Positions 1-8,208 of a stretch of DNA of 11,167 bases are shown in pieces (within the stretch, counting starts at the first letter, position 1; every line of letters begins with the position of its first letter). Below the pieces are notes generated by a model. It made no database searches. It saw only the letters and a program-made list of their open reading frames with translations, and had not been told where the DNA came from. The stretch is from positions 1 to 11,167 of the forward strand of contig QIIH01000421.1 in assembly GCA_003229235.1 (NCBI GenBank), written 5' to 3'. A program made the translations under genes and the position numbers. The stretch is from Flavobacteriales bacterium. Lineage in GTDB: Bacteria > Bacteroidota > Bacteroidia > Flavobacteriales > Flavobacteriaceae.

Positions 1-43
1 TCGTATTTTAGCCTAGCTTTTTAAACCTTTATTTAGCCCGTTT

Positions 44-1336
44 ATGCTTTTAATTTATGTTCCTAAAATCACTCAAAGGGTAACTTTTACCTTTAAGCAG
101 ATATGCTGCAGAATTTTAGGCCTAGAGATTAGCATAAGCGATTCTATCGAGGTTTTTGTAGCGCATAGTGGCCCTAAAATGGTTTATGGCCCGCAAGCAA
201 TGGGCAGTGCATTTTATATAAAGAGTCAAGATCTTATGTTCGAACAGGGCGTTACAGATGTTGAATTTACTGTTAAACCATGGGACAATACAGTAGGGTT
301 TTTTACAACTTCGGAGAGTAGTAATATGCCATTCGATATTTTTGCCGCCAGTTTTTATTTGCTAAGCCGTTACGAAGAATACCTCCCACATGTTAAAGAT
401 TCACTTGGACGATTTCCCGCTGTCGAGAGTTTGGCATTTAAAGAAGACTTTTTAAAGCAGCCAGTAGTAGATCTTTGGGCTTATAAGTTCTTAGATGCCT
501 TAAAAACTAAATTTAGTGATTTAACTTTCACTAGTAAAAATTTTGGCATTCATAATGTAGTTGAAGTGTCTCAAGCATACAGATATAAAAACAAAGGTTT
601 TTTAAGAAGTTTGATAGGATTCGCATCCGATTTTGGGCGGTTTAAATTTAAATCCTTAGTACAACGAACACGAGTGATGTTGTCGTTCTCACGAGATCCC
701 TATGATACTTTTGATTGGTTAGTGAGTATTGCAAAAACAGGAGGTGCACCATATACAGTACTGTTTCAGATAGGTGATTATTCAAAGAACGATTACAATA
801 TAAGTCAACACAAAAAACAACACCGCTCCTTGATTAAATCTGTAGCCGATTATACTACCGTAGGTTTGCGTATTTCGCACATGGCCTTGGGAGATTTACC
901 TGTATTAGGTATAGAAAAAAAACGTTTAGAGAATATTACCAATAGGCCACTTAGTCGTAGTATTAATGCTTCGGGAATTTTAAAGATACCAGAGGTTTTA
1001 CAAACCTTGGTCGATCTTGAGGTAGCTCAAAATATGTCTATGGGGTATCCCGATCAGCTCGGCTTTAGAGGAGGAACATGCACCCCTTTTTATTTTTACG
1101 ATTTAGACTTTGAGAGTCAATCGCCTTTGTTACTTATACCGTATGTGGCTAATACTACCGCCTTGAAAGATCTAGAAGACGATCAAATAATTGAACAATT
1201 TGACAATTTAAAAAATACAATTTCAAGCGTTAACGGAATGCTGGTAACCGTATTTAGCAATCATGATTTTGCAGCGACCTTACCAAACAGAGTATGGCGT
1301 AAACTCTATAGTGAAACCTTACAATATGAGTCTTAA
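44..1336 (+). CDS. Polysaccharide deacetylase-like protein (DUF7033-type, probable degenerate NodB domain)
   Basis: A 430-residue protein that I recognise as the flavobacterial polysaccharide deacetylase-like family with an N-terminal DUF7033-type region. The family-like stretches are 'FDIFAASFYLLSRYEEYLPH' (residues 97-116), 'GRFPAVESLAFK' (122-133), 'DPYDTFDW' (218-225) and 'GFRGGTCTPFYFYDLD' (340-355). ATG 44 is the first start after an in-frame TAG at 14-16. I see no signal peptide, so it is probably cytoplasmic. The places where a NodB deacetylase carries its metal-binding Asp and His read 'VVEVSQAY' (172-179) and 'GLRISH' (274-279), so a metal-dependent deacetylase activity is doubtful. 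Its 3' end overlaps the downstream HAD gene by 11 nt, which suggests coupled translation. The family assignment is good; the biochemical role is unknown. Confidence 0.8.
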   Translation: MLLIYVPKITQRVTFTFKQICCRILGLEISISDSIEVFVAHSGPKMVYGPQAMGSAFYIKSQDLMFEQGVTDVEFTVKPWDNTVGFFTTSESSNMPFDIFAASFYLLSRYEEYLPHVKDSLGRFPAVESLAFKEDFLKQPVVDLWAYKFLDALKTKFSDLTFTSKNFGIHNVVEVSQAYRYKNKGFLRSLIGFASDFGRFKFKSLVQRTRVMLSFSRDPYDTFDWLVSIAKTGGAPYTVLFQIGDYSKNDYNISQHKKQHRSLIKSVADYTTVGLRISHMALGDLPVLGIEKKRLENITNRPLSRSINASGILKIPEVLQTLVDLEVAQNMSMGYPDQLGFRGGTCTPFYFYDLDFESQSPLLLIPYVANTTALKDLEDDQIIEQFDNLKNTISSVNGMLVTVFSNHDFAATLPNRVWRKLYSETLQYES

Positions 1337-2018
1337 AGCAAAAGTTAAGCACGTTTTTTTTGATTTGGATCACACTCTTTGGGATTTCGACAAAAATTCT
1401 GGACTGGCCTTTGAGCGTCTTTTTCAAAACTTCGAAATTCCGCTAGAGATAGAAGACTTTTTAAAAATCTACGAACCCATCAATCTTGAGTATTGGAGAC
1501 GCTACAGAAACGATTTGGTTACAAAAGAAGCTTTGCGTCGAGGGCGATTAGATGATGCATTCAAAATTTTTGGCCTTCAATACGATATAAACATATTAGA
1601 TGCGATGGGAGTTTCATATATAGACGAACTACCAAAAGACAATTATCTTTTTAGTCATACTCACGAATTACTGCGCTATTTGCACCCGCACTATGGCCTG
1701 CACATTATTACCAATGGTTTTGAGGAGGTGCAGCACAAAAAGCTTAAAAACTCTAACATTAGCGACTATTTTAAAACAGTTACCACCTCAGAAGATGCCG
1801 GAGTGAAAAAACCAAATCCACATATTTTTAAGCTAGCCTTAAATCGTGCTGGCGCGATACCAGAAGAATCTGTAATGATTGGCGATAGCATAGAAGCAGA
1901 CGTACAGGGAGCTCATGACTTAGGCCTCTATACTATTTTCTTTAATTATAGTAAACTAGAGACCCAGGCACCGGGAGAATCTGTACACAACTTAAAACAG
2001 ATTCAAGACTTACTTTAA
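1326..2018 (+). CDS. yjjG: YjjG family noncanonical pyrimidine nucleotidase (HAD hydrolase)
   Basis: A 230-residue HAD-superfamily phosphatase. Motif I is 'FFDLDHTLWDFD' with D13 as expected nucleophile and D15 as acid/base. Motif II is 'IITNG' with T129. Motif III lysine lies in 'GVKKPNPHIF' (about K162). Motif IV is 'MIGDSIEADVQGA' with D187 and D192. The length and the order of these motifs match E. coli YjjG, a nucleoside 5'-monophosphatase with house-cleaning activity on noncanonical pyrimidine nucleotides; the substrate here is inferred from family. The frame is open further upstream to an ATG at 1263, but those 21 extra residues lie wholly inside the previous gene and precede the conserved HAD start, so I prefer ATG 1326. 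Expected to be a soluble cytoplasmic enzyme. Confidence 0.9.
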   Translation: MSLKAKVKHVFFDLDHTLWDFDKNSGLAFERLFQNFEIPLEIEDFLKIYEPINLEYWRRYRNDLVTKEALRRGRLDDAFKIFGLQYDINILDAMGVSYIDELPKDNYLFSHTHELLRYLHPHYGLHIITNGFEEVQHKKLKNSNISDYFKTVTTSEDAGVKKPNPHIFKLALNRAGAIPEESVMIGDSIEADVQGAHDLGLYTIFFNYSKLETQAPGESVHNLKQIQDLL

Positions 2019-2074
2019 TGCAATACAGCTTAATTTAAAACGTTGTATATTAACCGACCCCCAAACCTATCCTT

Positions 2075-2614
2075 ATGCTACTACGAACACTACTTGTATG
2101 CGCGATTTTTTTTACAGCGTACTCCTGTGTAAAAGATACAGATTTTAATCAAGCCAGTGACATTCAGGGAACTCCAGAATTGGAGATAGACCTAGTGTTT
2201 TTTACAGTAACTCCTCCACAGTTTATTCCAGAAGGAAGTTCAGATAGGCCTATCACGGTAACAGACACCACAGATTTCAGGATATTAGACGATAGTTTTA
2301 TACAAGAGTCTTTGCTGCAAGTAGATTATTATTTTAGGTTCGCTAATAGTATTCCTAGCGAATTTGAAGCCAACATTCGGTTTTTAAACGAGGTAAATAG
2401 GCTGCGATACGAGTTAACCATAGCTGTTGCCGCAGGTACTGTCCAGTTACCTGTAATTTCTGAACATATAGAAGTTTTAGATTCACCTGAGCAAATCAGT
2501 CTTGTTACGAAAGCGTCTAAAATTGTGGTCAATATTACAATTCCAGAAGCGCCTCAAACTGTGGAGGGCAGTCTTAATTTGCAATCAAAAGGAACATATT
2601 TTTTAGAGTATTAA
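2075..2614 (+). CDS. Small lipoprotein of unknown function
   Basis: A 179-residue protein with a clear lipoprotein signal: a hydrophobic stretch over residues 2-16 and a lipobox ending in 'TAYSC', giving lipidation at C18. The mature start is 'CVKDTD'; a Lys-Asp just after the cysteine resembles the Bacteroidota lipoprotein export signal that sends lipoproteins to the cell surface. The mature part (about 160 residues) has alternating beta-type sequence with no cysteines and no catalytic motif I can name. It ends three bases before the start of a beta-barrel gene, so it is probably co-expressed with it and may be its lipoprotein partner. The 56-nt gap before it (2019-2074) could hold a promoter, but I see no convincing flavobacterial TTG/TAnnTTTG pair. 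I do not recognise a named family. Confidence 0.75.
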   Translation: MLLRTLLVCAIFFTAYSCVKDTDFNQASDIQGTPELEIDLVFFTVTPPQFIPEGSSDRPITVTDTTDFRILDDSFIQESLLQVDYYFRFANSIPSEFEANIRFLNEVNRLRYELTIAVAAGTVQLPVISEHIEVLDSPEQISLVTKASKIVVNITIPEAPQTVEGSLNLQSKGTYFLEY

Positions 2615-2617
2615 CCT

Positions 2618-4030
2618 ATGTGCAAGTACGCTCTACATATTGTGCTCCTACTTTTAGGAGTGGTTGGCTTTGGCCAAAATAAACCTTTGCTTTATAGCTA
2701 CGAAGAGATTCCACAGTCGTTATTGCTAAATCCCGCAGCCGATATGGCACAAGATTTTCATTTCGGAATTCCTTTTTTGTCTCATTTATATATTCACGGG
2801 GGGACCTCAGGAGTTTCTGTTTACGATATATTTAAAGACCAAGCAGGAATCAACGAGCGAGTTACTGCTGCGATTTTTGATTTAAAACCGTCCGATTTTT
2901 TTACTGCGAATGAGCAATTAGAATTAATAAGTTTTGGATGGAAACAGCAACAAAGTGGCATTTATTTTTCTGGCGGAATCTATCAAGAGTTGGATGTTAT
3001 CGCTTATTTTCCTAAAGATTTGGCCATTCTTGCCTGGGAAGGGAATCGAAATTATATAGGCCAGTCTTTCGATTTAGGCGAAATAAGTGTAACAGGAGAG
3101 CTACTTACTGTATTCCATTTTGGAGCGAGTAAAAAGGTTTCTAAAGATTTGCGGTTAGGAGCGCGTGCTAAAATTTATTCTTCTATAGCTCAAATAAGTT
3201 CCACTGGTAACCAAGGGACATTCAGAACCATTCTTGGCGATGGTACTACCAATATTTACCAACATATATTATCTAATGTAGACTTAGATGTAAGGACTTC
3301 TGGATTAACGGCTTTAGGCGGAGCCGAATCTGGTAGTGAAACTGTTAATCAAATTATTAAAAGGGGCCTTTTAGGCGGGAACCTTGGCCTTGGAGTAGAT
3401 CTGGGGCTTTCTTACGATTTTGATAGGCATTGGACGTTGGATGCTAGTATTTTAGATCTTGGAGCTGTTTTTCACACAAAAGATATTGAGCGTTACGAGG
3501 CTAAAGGTGATTTTGTTTTAGACGGGATTGAGCTAATTTTTCCGCCATTAGAAGATGGACAAGAAGCCATCGATTATTATACCGGGCTCACAGATCAATT
3601 CGATGATGCAATAATTAGAGATACTATTACCTCAGGTTATGTGCAATTTCGTCCAACTAAGTTAAATGGAGCATTAACCTATGGTTTTGGCGAGTTTGGA
3701 GAAGGCGAGGACTGTAATTGTTTAAACAAAGAAGGTACACGTTGGAGAGAAGGAGTAGGGGCTCACTTTTATAGTATAATGAGGCCAAAAAGACCTCAGT
3801 TTGCTTTTTCTGTTTTTTATTACAGAAAACTAACTGGTTTTTTAAGTGCTAAAGTTGCTTACACCTGGGACGAATACTCTGCTACTAATTTGGGCATGGG
3901 CATAAATGCAGATATAGGGTGGGTTAATTTTTACTTAATGACCGACAACATTTTGAGATATGGGAATCTGGCTAAGGCAAAAAATGTATCTTTGCAACTA
4001 GGTCTCAATCTTAAAATTAACAAGCAATGA
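2618..4030 (+). CDS. DUF5723-like outer-membrane beta-barrel protein
   Basis: A 470-residue protein with a Sec signal peptide (hydrophobic residues 7-17, likely cleavage after 'GFGQ' at 20). The mature protein starts with the 'LLLNPAAD' motif seen near the N terminus of several Bacteroidota barrels, including PorP/SprF-like ones. The rest alternates polar and hydrophobic residues with many Gly and aromatic strand ends, for example 'LRLGARAKIY', 'LGLGVDLGLSYDFD' and the C-terminal 'VSLQLGLNLKINK'. This pattern fits an outer-membrane barrel of the DUF5723 type; it is not a confident PorP, and I see no type IX secretion neighbours. A 'DCNC' pair near residue 367 may be an extracellular or periplasmic loop. 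It starts 3 nt after the lipoprotein gene and ends in a 4-nt overlap with the next gene. Confidence 0.75.
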   Translation: MCKYALHIVLLLLGVVGFGQNKPLLYSYEEIPQSLLLNPAADMAQDFHFGIPFLSHLYIHGGTSGVSVYDIFKDQAGINERVTAAIFDLKPSDFFTANEQLELISFGWKQQQSGIYFSGGIYQELDVIAYFPKDLAILAWEGNRNYIGQSFDLGEISVTGELLTVFHFGASKKVSKDLRLGARAKIYSSIAQISSTGNQGTFRTILGDGTTNIYQHILSNVDLDVRTSGLTALGGAESGSETVNQIIKRGLLGGNLGLGVDLGLSYDFDRHWTLDASILDLGAVFHTKDIERYEAKGDFVLDGIELIFPPLEDGQEAIDYYTGLTDQFDDAIIRDTITSGYVQFRPTKLNGALTYGFGEFGEGEDCNCLNKEGTRWREGVGAHFYSIMRPKRPQFAFSVFYYRKLTGFLSAKVAYTWDEYSATNLGMGINADIGWVNFYLMTDNILRYGNLAKAKNVSLQLGLNLKINKQ

Positions 4031-4863
4031 AGTCATTTATAATCTCTCTATTATTATGTGTTTTAAGTATTCAAATCGGGGTGAGTCAAAGCTCCTTAAA
4101 TGACTCAAATTATGTGGTTGTTCCAGATCAATTCGAGTTTTTATCAGGAGAAGATTTATACCAAGTAAACTCGCTTACCGTTTGGCTATTAAAGAAAAGC
4201 GGATTTAACGCCTATCTCGATTCTCAGCTTCCACTTTATTTACGTAAAATGCCTTGTAAAGGTTTAAAGGCGGTAGTTTCAGCAAACGAGAACATGATAA
4301 GAACAAAGACTAGAATTGTTTTTACAGATTGCATGGGCAATGTCGTGTATACATCAGACGAGGGTCAAAGCAAAGAAAAAGATTACCGAAAGTCTTATCA
4401 TGAATCGATACGCGAATCTTTTATATCGATTGAATCATTAAATGTCAAGCAGCAGCCATTAGCAGAAGTTAATGAACTTGTAAATGATACAGACAGTATC
4501 GTTGTTCCGTTAGTAATAGAACAAGCAATAACAGAGACAGAAACCGTCGTCACACCAGTAGGTTCGAATAATACTAATGCCAAGGTACTCGAAACTGTTG
4601 CCGTTGTAGCCACCGTAGATAAAGAAATTACAACCCCTTTACAGTTTAAAGAATATTCGCTAACACCACACCAAAAAGGGTATGATGTGATGTATAAAGG
4701 TACTTTTATTGGAACCATCAAGCCAACTTCTAATACGTCGGTTTATTTGGTAAATACGAGTCAATTTTCTGGAGTAGGATATGCTGCAGACCAAGGCTTT
4801 GTTATCGAAAGAGAAGTTGAAGGCATGGATCAAATTATTAAAATGACTTTTACAAGAAAGTAA
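4027..4863 (+). CDS. Secreted flavobacterial protein of unknown function, two domains joined by a linker
   Basis: A 278-residue protein with a Sec signal peptide (residues 1-20, 'IGVSQ' before the likely cut) and no lipobox. The first domain (about 22-140) begins 'YVVVPDQFEFLSGEDLYQVN' and holds two cysteines, C77 ('KMPCKG') and C102 ('TDCMGNVVYTSDEG'), that could form a disulfide. A linker of about 65 residues (140-205) rich in Glu, Thr and Val follows. A small C-terminal domain (about 205-278) begins 'LQFKEYSLTPHQKGYDVMYKG' and ends at basic 'FTRK'. Similar secreted proteins next to DUF5723 barrels are familiar to me from flavobacterial genomes, but I know of no assigned function. The start overlaps the barrel gene's stop in an ATGA, a usual sign of translational coupling, and the VCBS gene starts 3 nt after its stop. 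Confidence 0.75.
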   Translation: MKSFIISLLLCVLSIQIGVSQSSLNDSNYVVVPDQFEFLSGEDLYQVNSLTVWLLKKSGFNAYLDSQLPLYLRKMPCKGLKAVVSANENMIRTKTRIVFTDCMGNVVYTSDEGQSKEKDYRKSYHESIRESFISIESLNVKQQPLAEVNELVNDTDSIVVPLVIEQAITETETVVTPVGSNNTNAKVLETVAVVATVDKEITTPLQFKEYSLTPHQKGYDVMYKGTFIGTIKPTSNTSVYLVNTSQFSGVGYAADQGFVIEREVEGMDQIIKMTFTRK

Positions 4864-4866
4864 GTA

Positions 4867-7800
4867 ATGAAACATTGGCACCAATTGTTTGTTCTTGCTG
4901 CACTGCTTAGTGCATTTTCTTGTGAAGATATAGATTCGAAAAATCAGGGCTCTACAACTATCACCGAGACAGTTCAGGTTTCGCCACGTAAAAATTTATT
5001 TCAAAAACTAGAAGCGAGCGAAACAGGGGTTACTTTTTCTAATACCCTTAAAGAGGATGTAGGTACTATGGAAAACCTCTTTAACTTCGATTACTTTTAT
5101 AATGGAGCTGGGGTGGGGGTTGCCGATTTAAATAATGACGGTCTTCAAGATTTGTTTTTTGCAGGTAATCAAGTTCCCAATGCATTATACATAAACAAGG
5201 GCGATTTTAAATTCGAAGATATTAGCCAGACCGCAGGTATTAATATTAATAAAGTCTGGGCAAACGGGGTGACTTTTGCCGATGTTAACGCAGATGGTTG
5301 GCTTGATATTTATGTTTCACAAGGTGGGCCAAAGCAGCGAAAAGACCGCGAAAACCTACTATATATTAACAATGGCGACCTTACTTTTACAGAATCTGCG
5401 GCCAATTATGGCCTAAACGACAACGGAATAAGTACTCAGGCTGTATTTTTTGACTACGACAAAGATGGCGACCTCGACTGCGTTGTCTCTAACGAAAACG
5501 AATTTTATGGTGCCGATCCCATTAGTTTTTATAAGCAAATGGAATCTGCAGAGAACCTAATGAACAGTTCTACGCATTTATATAAAAACACCGCTGGCAA
5601 ATTCACAAATGTCACTAAAGAAGCAGGCTTGTTAAATGCATCATTTGGTCTTGGGATTATCGTAAGTGATATCAACAATGACGGTTGGTTAGATGTATAT
5701 GTAGCTAACGATTATTACGTGCCAGATGCGATGTATATTAATAGCAAAAATGGACGTTTTACAAATCAAATTAAGAAACAAACTAAACAGATTTCTTTTT
5801 ATGGAATGGGCGTAGACATTGCCGATATCAATAACGATGGCCTTCAAGATATCTTTGTGCTCGATATGGCTTCGAGCGATCATGTACGGTCTAAAACGCT
5901 TATGGCATCGATGAATCTAGATCGATTCTCGCTATTGGTAGACACTTACGATATGCCATATCAATATATGTTTAATTCGTTACAATTGAATGTAAACGAT
6001 GGGGCTTTTCACAATATCTCTCAGCAAGCAGGAATCTCTAAAACAGATTGGAGTTGGGCAGGGTTAATGACCGATTTTGATTATGACGGAGCCAAAGATA
6101 TTTATGTAACTAATGGCTATAGACGTTATGCTTTAGACAACGATATTAGGGCTCAAGTAGCTCAGGTTCAACAGGCATATCAAGGAAATGTTCCTTTAGA
6201 GATTAAGCAAAAGCTATACGATGCCTTGCCTTCAGAAAAGCTATCGAATATTATGTTTTGGAATAATAATGCCTTGCATTTTGAGAATACTTCTTACGAA
6301 TGGGGCTTGGCACATCCTTCTTTTTCTAATGGAGCGGCCTATGCCGATTTGGACAACGATGGCGATTTAGATTTACTTGTAAATAATATAGATGAGGTCG
6401 CGTTCGTTTATAAAAATCAAACGGTAGAAAAAAAACTCAACAACTTTATTGCAGTTAAGACAAAAGGAAATAATTCCGAAGCCTTTGCAAAAGTAATTAT
6501 AATCGTTGCAGGTCAGGTGCAAATGATCGAATCTAAAAGGGTTCGTGGCTACTTATCTGCGGTCCAGAGTGGGGCCTTCTTTGGGTTAGGAGAGGCTGCG
6601 GTGGTAGATACACTTAGAGTGGAATGGCCTTCAGGAAAAGTAGAAGAACGCTATAATGTTAAAGCGAACAGCAATGTTACTTTTAACGAAAACGACGCTA
6701 AAAGTGCAGGTAAAATAACTAGTTCTAAACAGCCGGTTTTACAGGCTTTAAAGAGTAACTTAGGACTTAATTTTACGCATAAAGAAAACGAATACAATGA
6801 TTTTTATCAGGAGACTTTGCTGCCATATAAGCAATCTACTTTTGGTCCGTTTATAACAAAGGGCGACTTTAATGGTGATGGTTTAGAAGATGTTTTTGTA
6901 GGTGGAGCAGCTGGTCAAGCTGGTGCATTGTATACACAAACAACAACAGGTTTTTCTCTTCATGCCAGTACAGCATTAGAGTCCGACAAAGCATACGAAG
7001 ATATGGAGGCGGTGTTTTTTGATGCCGATTCAGATGGAGATACAGATTTATTTGTGGTGAGTGGTGGGAACGAATTTGATCCTTTTTCGCCTATGTATCA
7101 AGATCGATTATACTTAAATGACGGGACAGGTTCGTTTGTAAAGGCGGCAAAAAGTGTATTGCCTGTTGTAACTCAGAGTGGTAAAAGTGTTGCGACAATC
7201 GATTATGATAAAGATGGCGATTTAGATTTAATAGTTGGGAATCGAATAGAGGCTAGACATTACCCCAAAGCGGCTTCATCTGTGCTTTTGGAGAACAACC
7301 AAGGTGTTTTTACCGATGTAACTGAGCAAAAAGCTGCGCCATTTGCTTCTTATGGCATTGCCAACAAAGTAATTACAACAGATTATAACAACGATGGCTG
7401 GTTAGATGTTTTAATGGTAGGCGAGTGGGCAGGAATTGGACTTTTTAAAAACCAGGAAGGTGTTTTTGTAGACCAATCTTCGCAAGTAGGCTTGGATAAA
7501 TTAAAGGGTTGGTGGTTTACGGCCATCGAAGCAGATTTAAACAACGATGGCTTTCCAGATTTTGTGGTTGGTAACCTTGGGTTAAATAGTAAGTATAAAG
7601 CGACCAGTTATAGCCCATTTAAAGTATATGCTAACGATTTTGACGATAATGGCAGTTTTGATATTGTTTTAAGTACTCAATACAATGGGAAAGAGGTTCC
7701 TGCTAGAGGGCGAGAATGCTCTTCTGGTCAAATGCCTTTTATTGTCGATAAATTCGAGACATACAGCGCATTTGCCAATGCATCTATTTACGATATTTAT

Positions 7801-8208
7801 GGCGACAAGCTAACGACAGCTTATCATAAAGAGGTGAATGAGTTTGGTTCTATGGTGGTAATGAGCGATGGAGCTGGAGGGTTTACTACCCAATTACTTC
7901 CAGCGATGGCCCAAAAATCACCTATAACCGATTTTGCTATCGTCGAGAATCAAAATGGAAATACTTCTATTTTAGGAATTGGGAATATATATAACACAGA
8001 GGTTGAGACCCCTAGACTCGATATGGGTTCTGGTACATTATTAGATTTCTCGAAAGGCAAAGTTGAGGTTTTAAGTGTAGCTCAAAGTGGGATTTTTGTG
8101 AATGGCAATGCCAAATCTCTAGCGATTGTTAGTCATAAAGGGCTGAACAAGAAGATCTGTCTAGTTGGTGTTAATAATGGCCCAGTTTTGCTTTATCAAA
8201 TAAATTAG
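4867..8208 (+). CDS. VCBS/FG-GAP repeat lipoprotein with ASPIC/UnbV domain
   Basis: A 1113-residue surface or outer-membrane lipoprotein. The signal peptide ends in 'SAFSC' (C19), and 'CEDIDS' after it is an acidic start typical of exported Bacteroidota lipoproteins. I count 13 calcium-loop repeats of the DxNxDGxxD type, at residues 87, 139, 196, 268, 320, 403 and 494 in the first half and 667, 719, 779, 839, 890 and 924 in the second. Between the halves lies an ASPIC/UnbV domain (about 528-605) with 'RGYLSAVQSGAFFGLGE' and 'VEWPSGK'. This is the layout of two beta-propellers around a CRTAC1-like module. The 924 copy is variant ('DFDDNGSFD'). Such proteins often sit beside SusC/SusD systems and are thought to bind glycans or partner proteins; here it is the last gene of a barrel/lipoprotein cluster. 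No enzymatic residues are evident. Confidence 0.9.
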   Translation: MKHWHQLFVLAALLSAFSCEDIDSKNQGSTTITETVQVSPRKNLFQKLEASETGVTFSNTLKEDVGTMENLFNFDYFYNGAGVGVADLNNDGLQDLFFAGNQVPNALYINKGDFKFEDISQTAGININKVWANGVTFADVNADGWLDIYVSQGGPKQRKDRENLLYINNGDLTFTESAANYGLNDNGISTQAVFFDYDKDGDLDCVVSNENEFYGADPISFYKQMESAENLMNSSTHLYKNTAGKFTNVTKEAGLLNASFGLGIIVSDINNDGWLDVYVANDYYVPDAMYINSKNGRFTNQIKKQTKQISFYGMGVDIADINNDGLQDIFVLDMASSDHVRSKTLMASMNLDRFSLLVDTYDMPYQYMFNSLQLNVNDGAFHNISQQAGISKTDWSWAGLMTDFDYDGAKDIYVTNGYRRYALDNDIRAQVAQVQQAYQGNVPLEIKQKLYDALPSEKLSNIMFWNNNALHFENTSYEWGLAHPSFSNGAAYADLDNDGDLDLLVNNIDEVAFVYKNQTVEKKLNNFIAVKTKGNNSEAFAKVIIIVAGQVQMIESKRVRGYLSAVQSGAFFGLGEAAVVDTLRVEWPSGKVEERYNVKANSNVTFNENDAKSAGKITSSKQPVLQALKSNLGLNFTHKENEYNDFYQETLLPYKQSTFGPFITKGDFNGDGLEDVFVGGAAGQAGALYTQTTTGFSLHASTALESDKAYEDMEAVFFDADSDGDTDLFVVSGGNEFDPFSPMYQDRLYLNDGTGSFVKAAKSVLPVVTQSGKSVATIDYDKDGDLDLIVGNRIEARHYPKAASSVLLENNQGVFTDVTEQKAAPFASYGIANKVITTDYNNDGWLDVLMVGEWAGIGLFKNQEGVFVDQSSQVGLDKLKGWWFTAIEADLNNDGFPDFVVGNLGLNSKYKATSYSPFKVYANDFDDNGSFDIVLSTQYNGKEVPARGRECSSGQMPFIVDKFETYSAFANASIYDIYGDKLTTAYHKEVNEFGSMVVMSDGAGGFTTQLLPAMAQKSPITDFAIVENQNGNTSILGIGNIYNTEVETPRLDMGSGTLLDFSKGKVEVLSVAQSGIFVNGNAKSLAIVSHKGLNKKICLVGVNNGPVLLYQIN

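Noticed and set aside
1263..1325. Upstream ATG giving a 251-residue YjjG
   Set aside because: The extra 21 residues are inside the preceding gene, do not resemble HAD N termini, and ATG 1326 places the DxD motif at the normal distance.
2019..2074. Possible flavobacterial promoter (TAATTTAA at 2031-2038) before the small lipoprotein
   Set aside because: It matches TAnnTTTG only in part and has no TTG at the right distance upstream.
2618..4030. PorP/SprF type IX secretion protein
   Set aside because: It shares an 'NPA' motif and barrel nature, but it is longer than PorP/SprF and no gld/spr/por genes are adjacent; DUF5723-like fits better.
4398..4884. Antisense open frames over the secreted protein gene
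   Set aside because: They are shadows of a well-supported coding gene, with no start context or recognisable protein.
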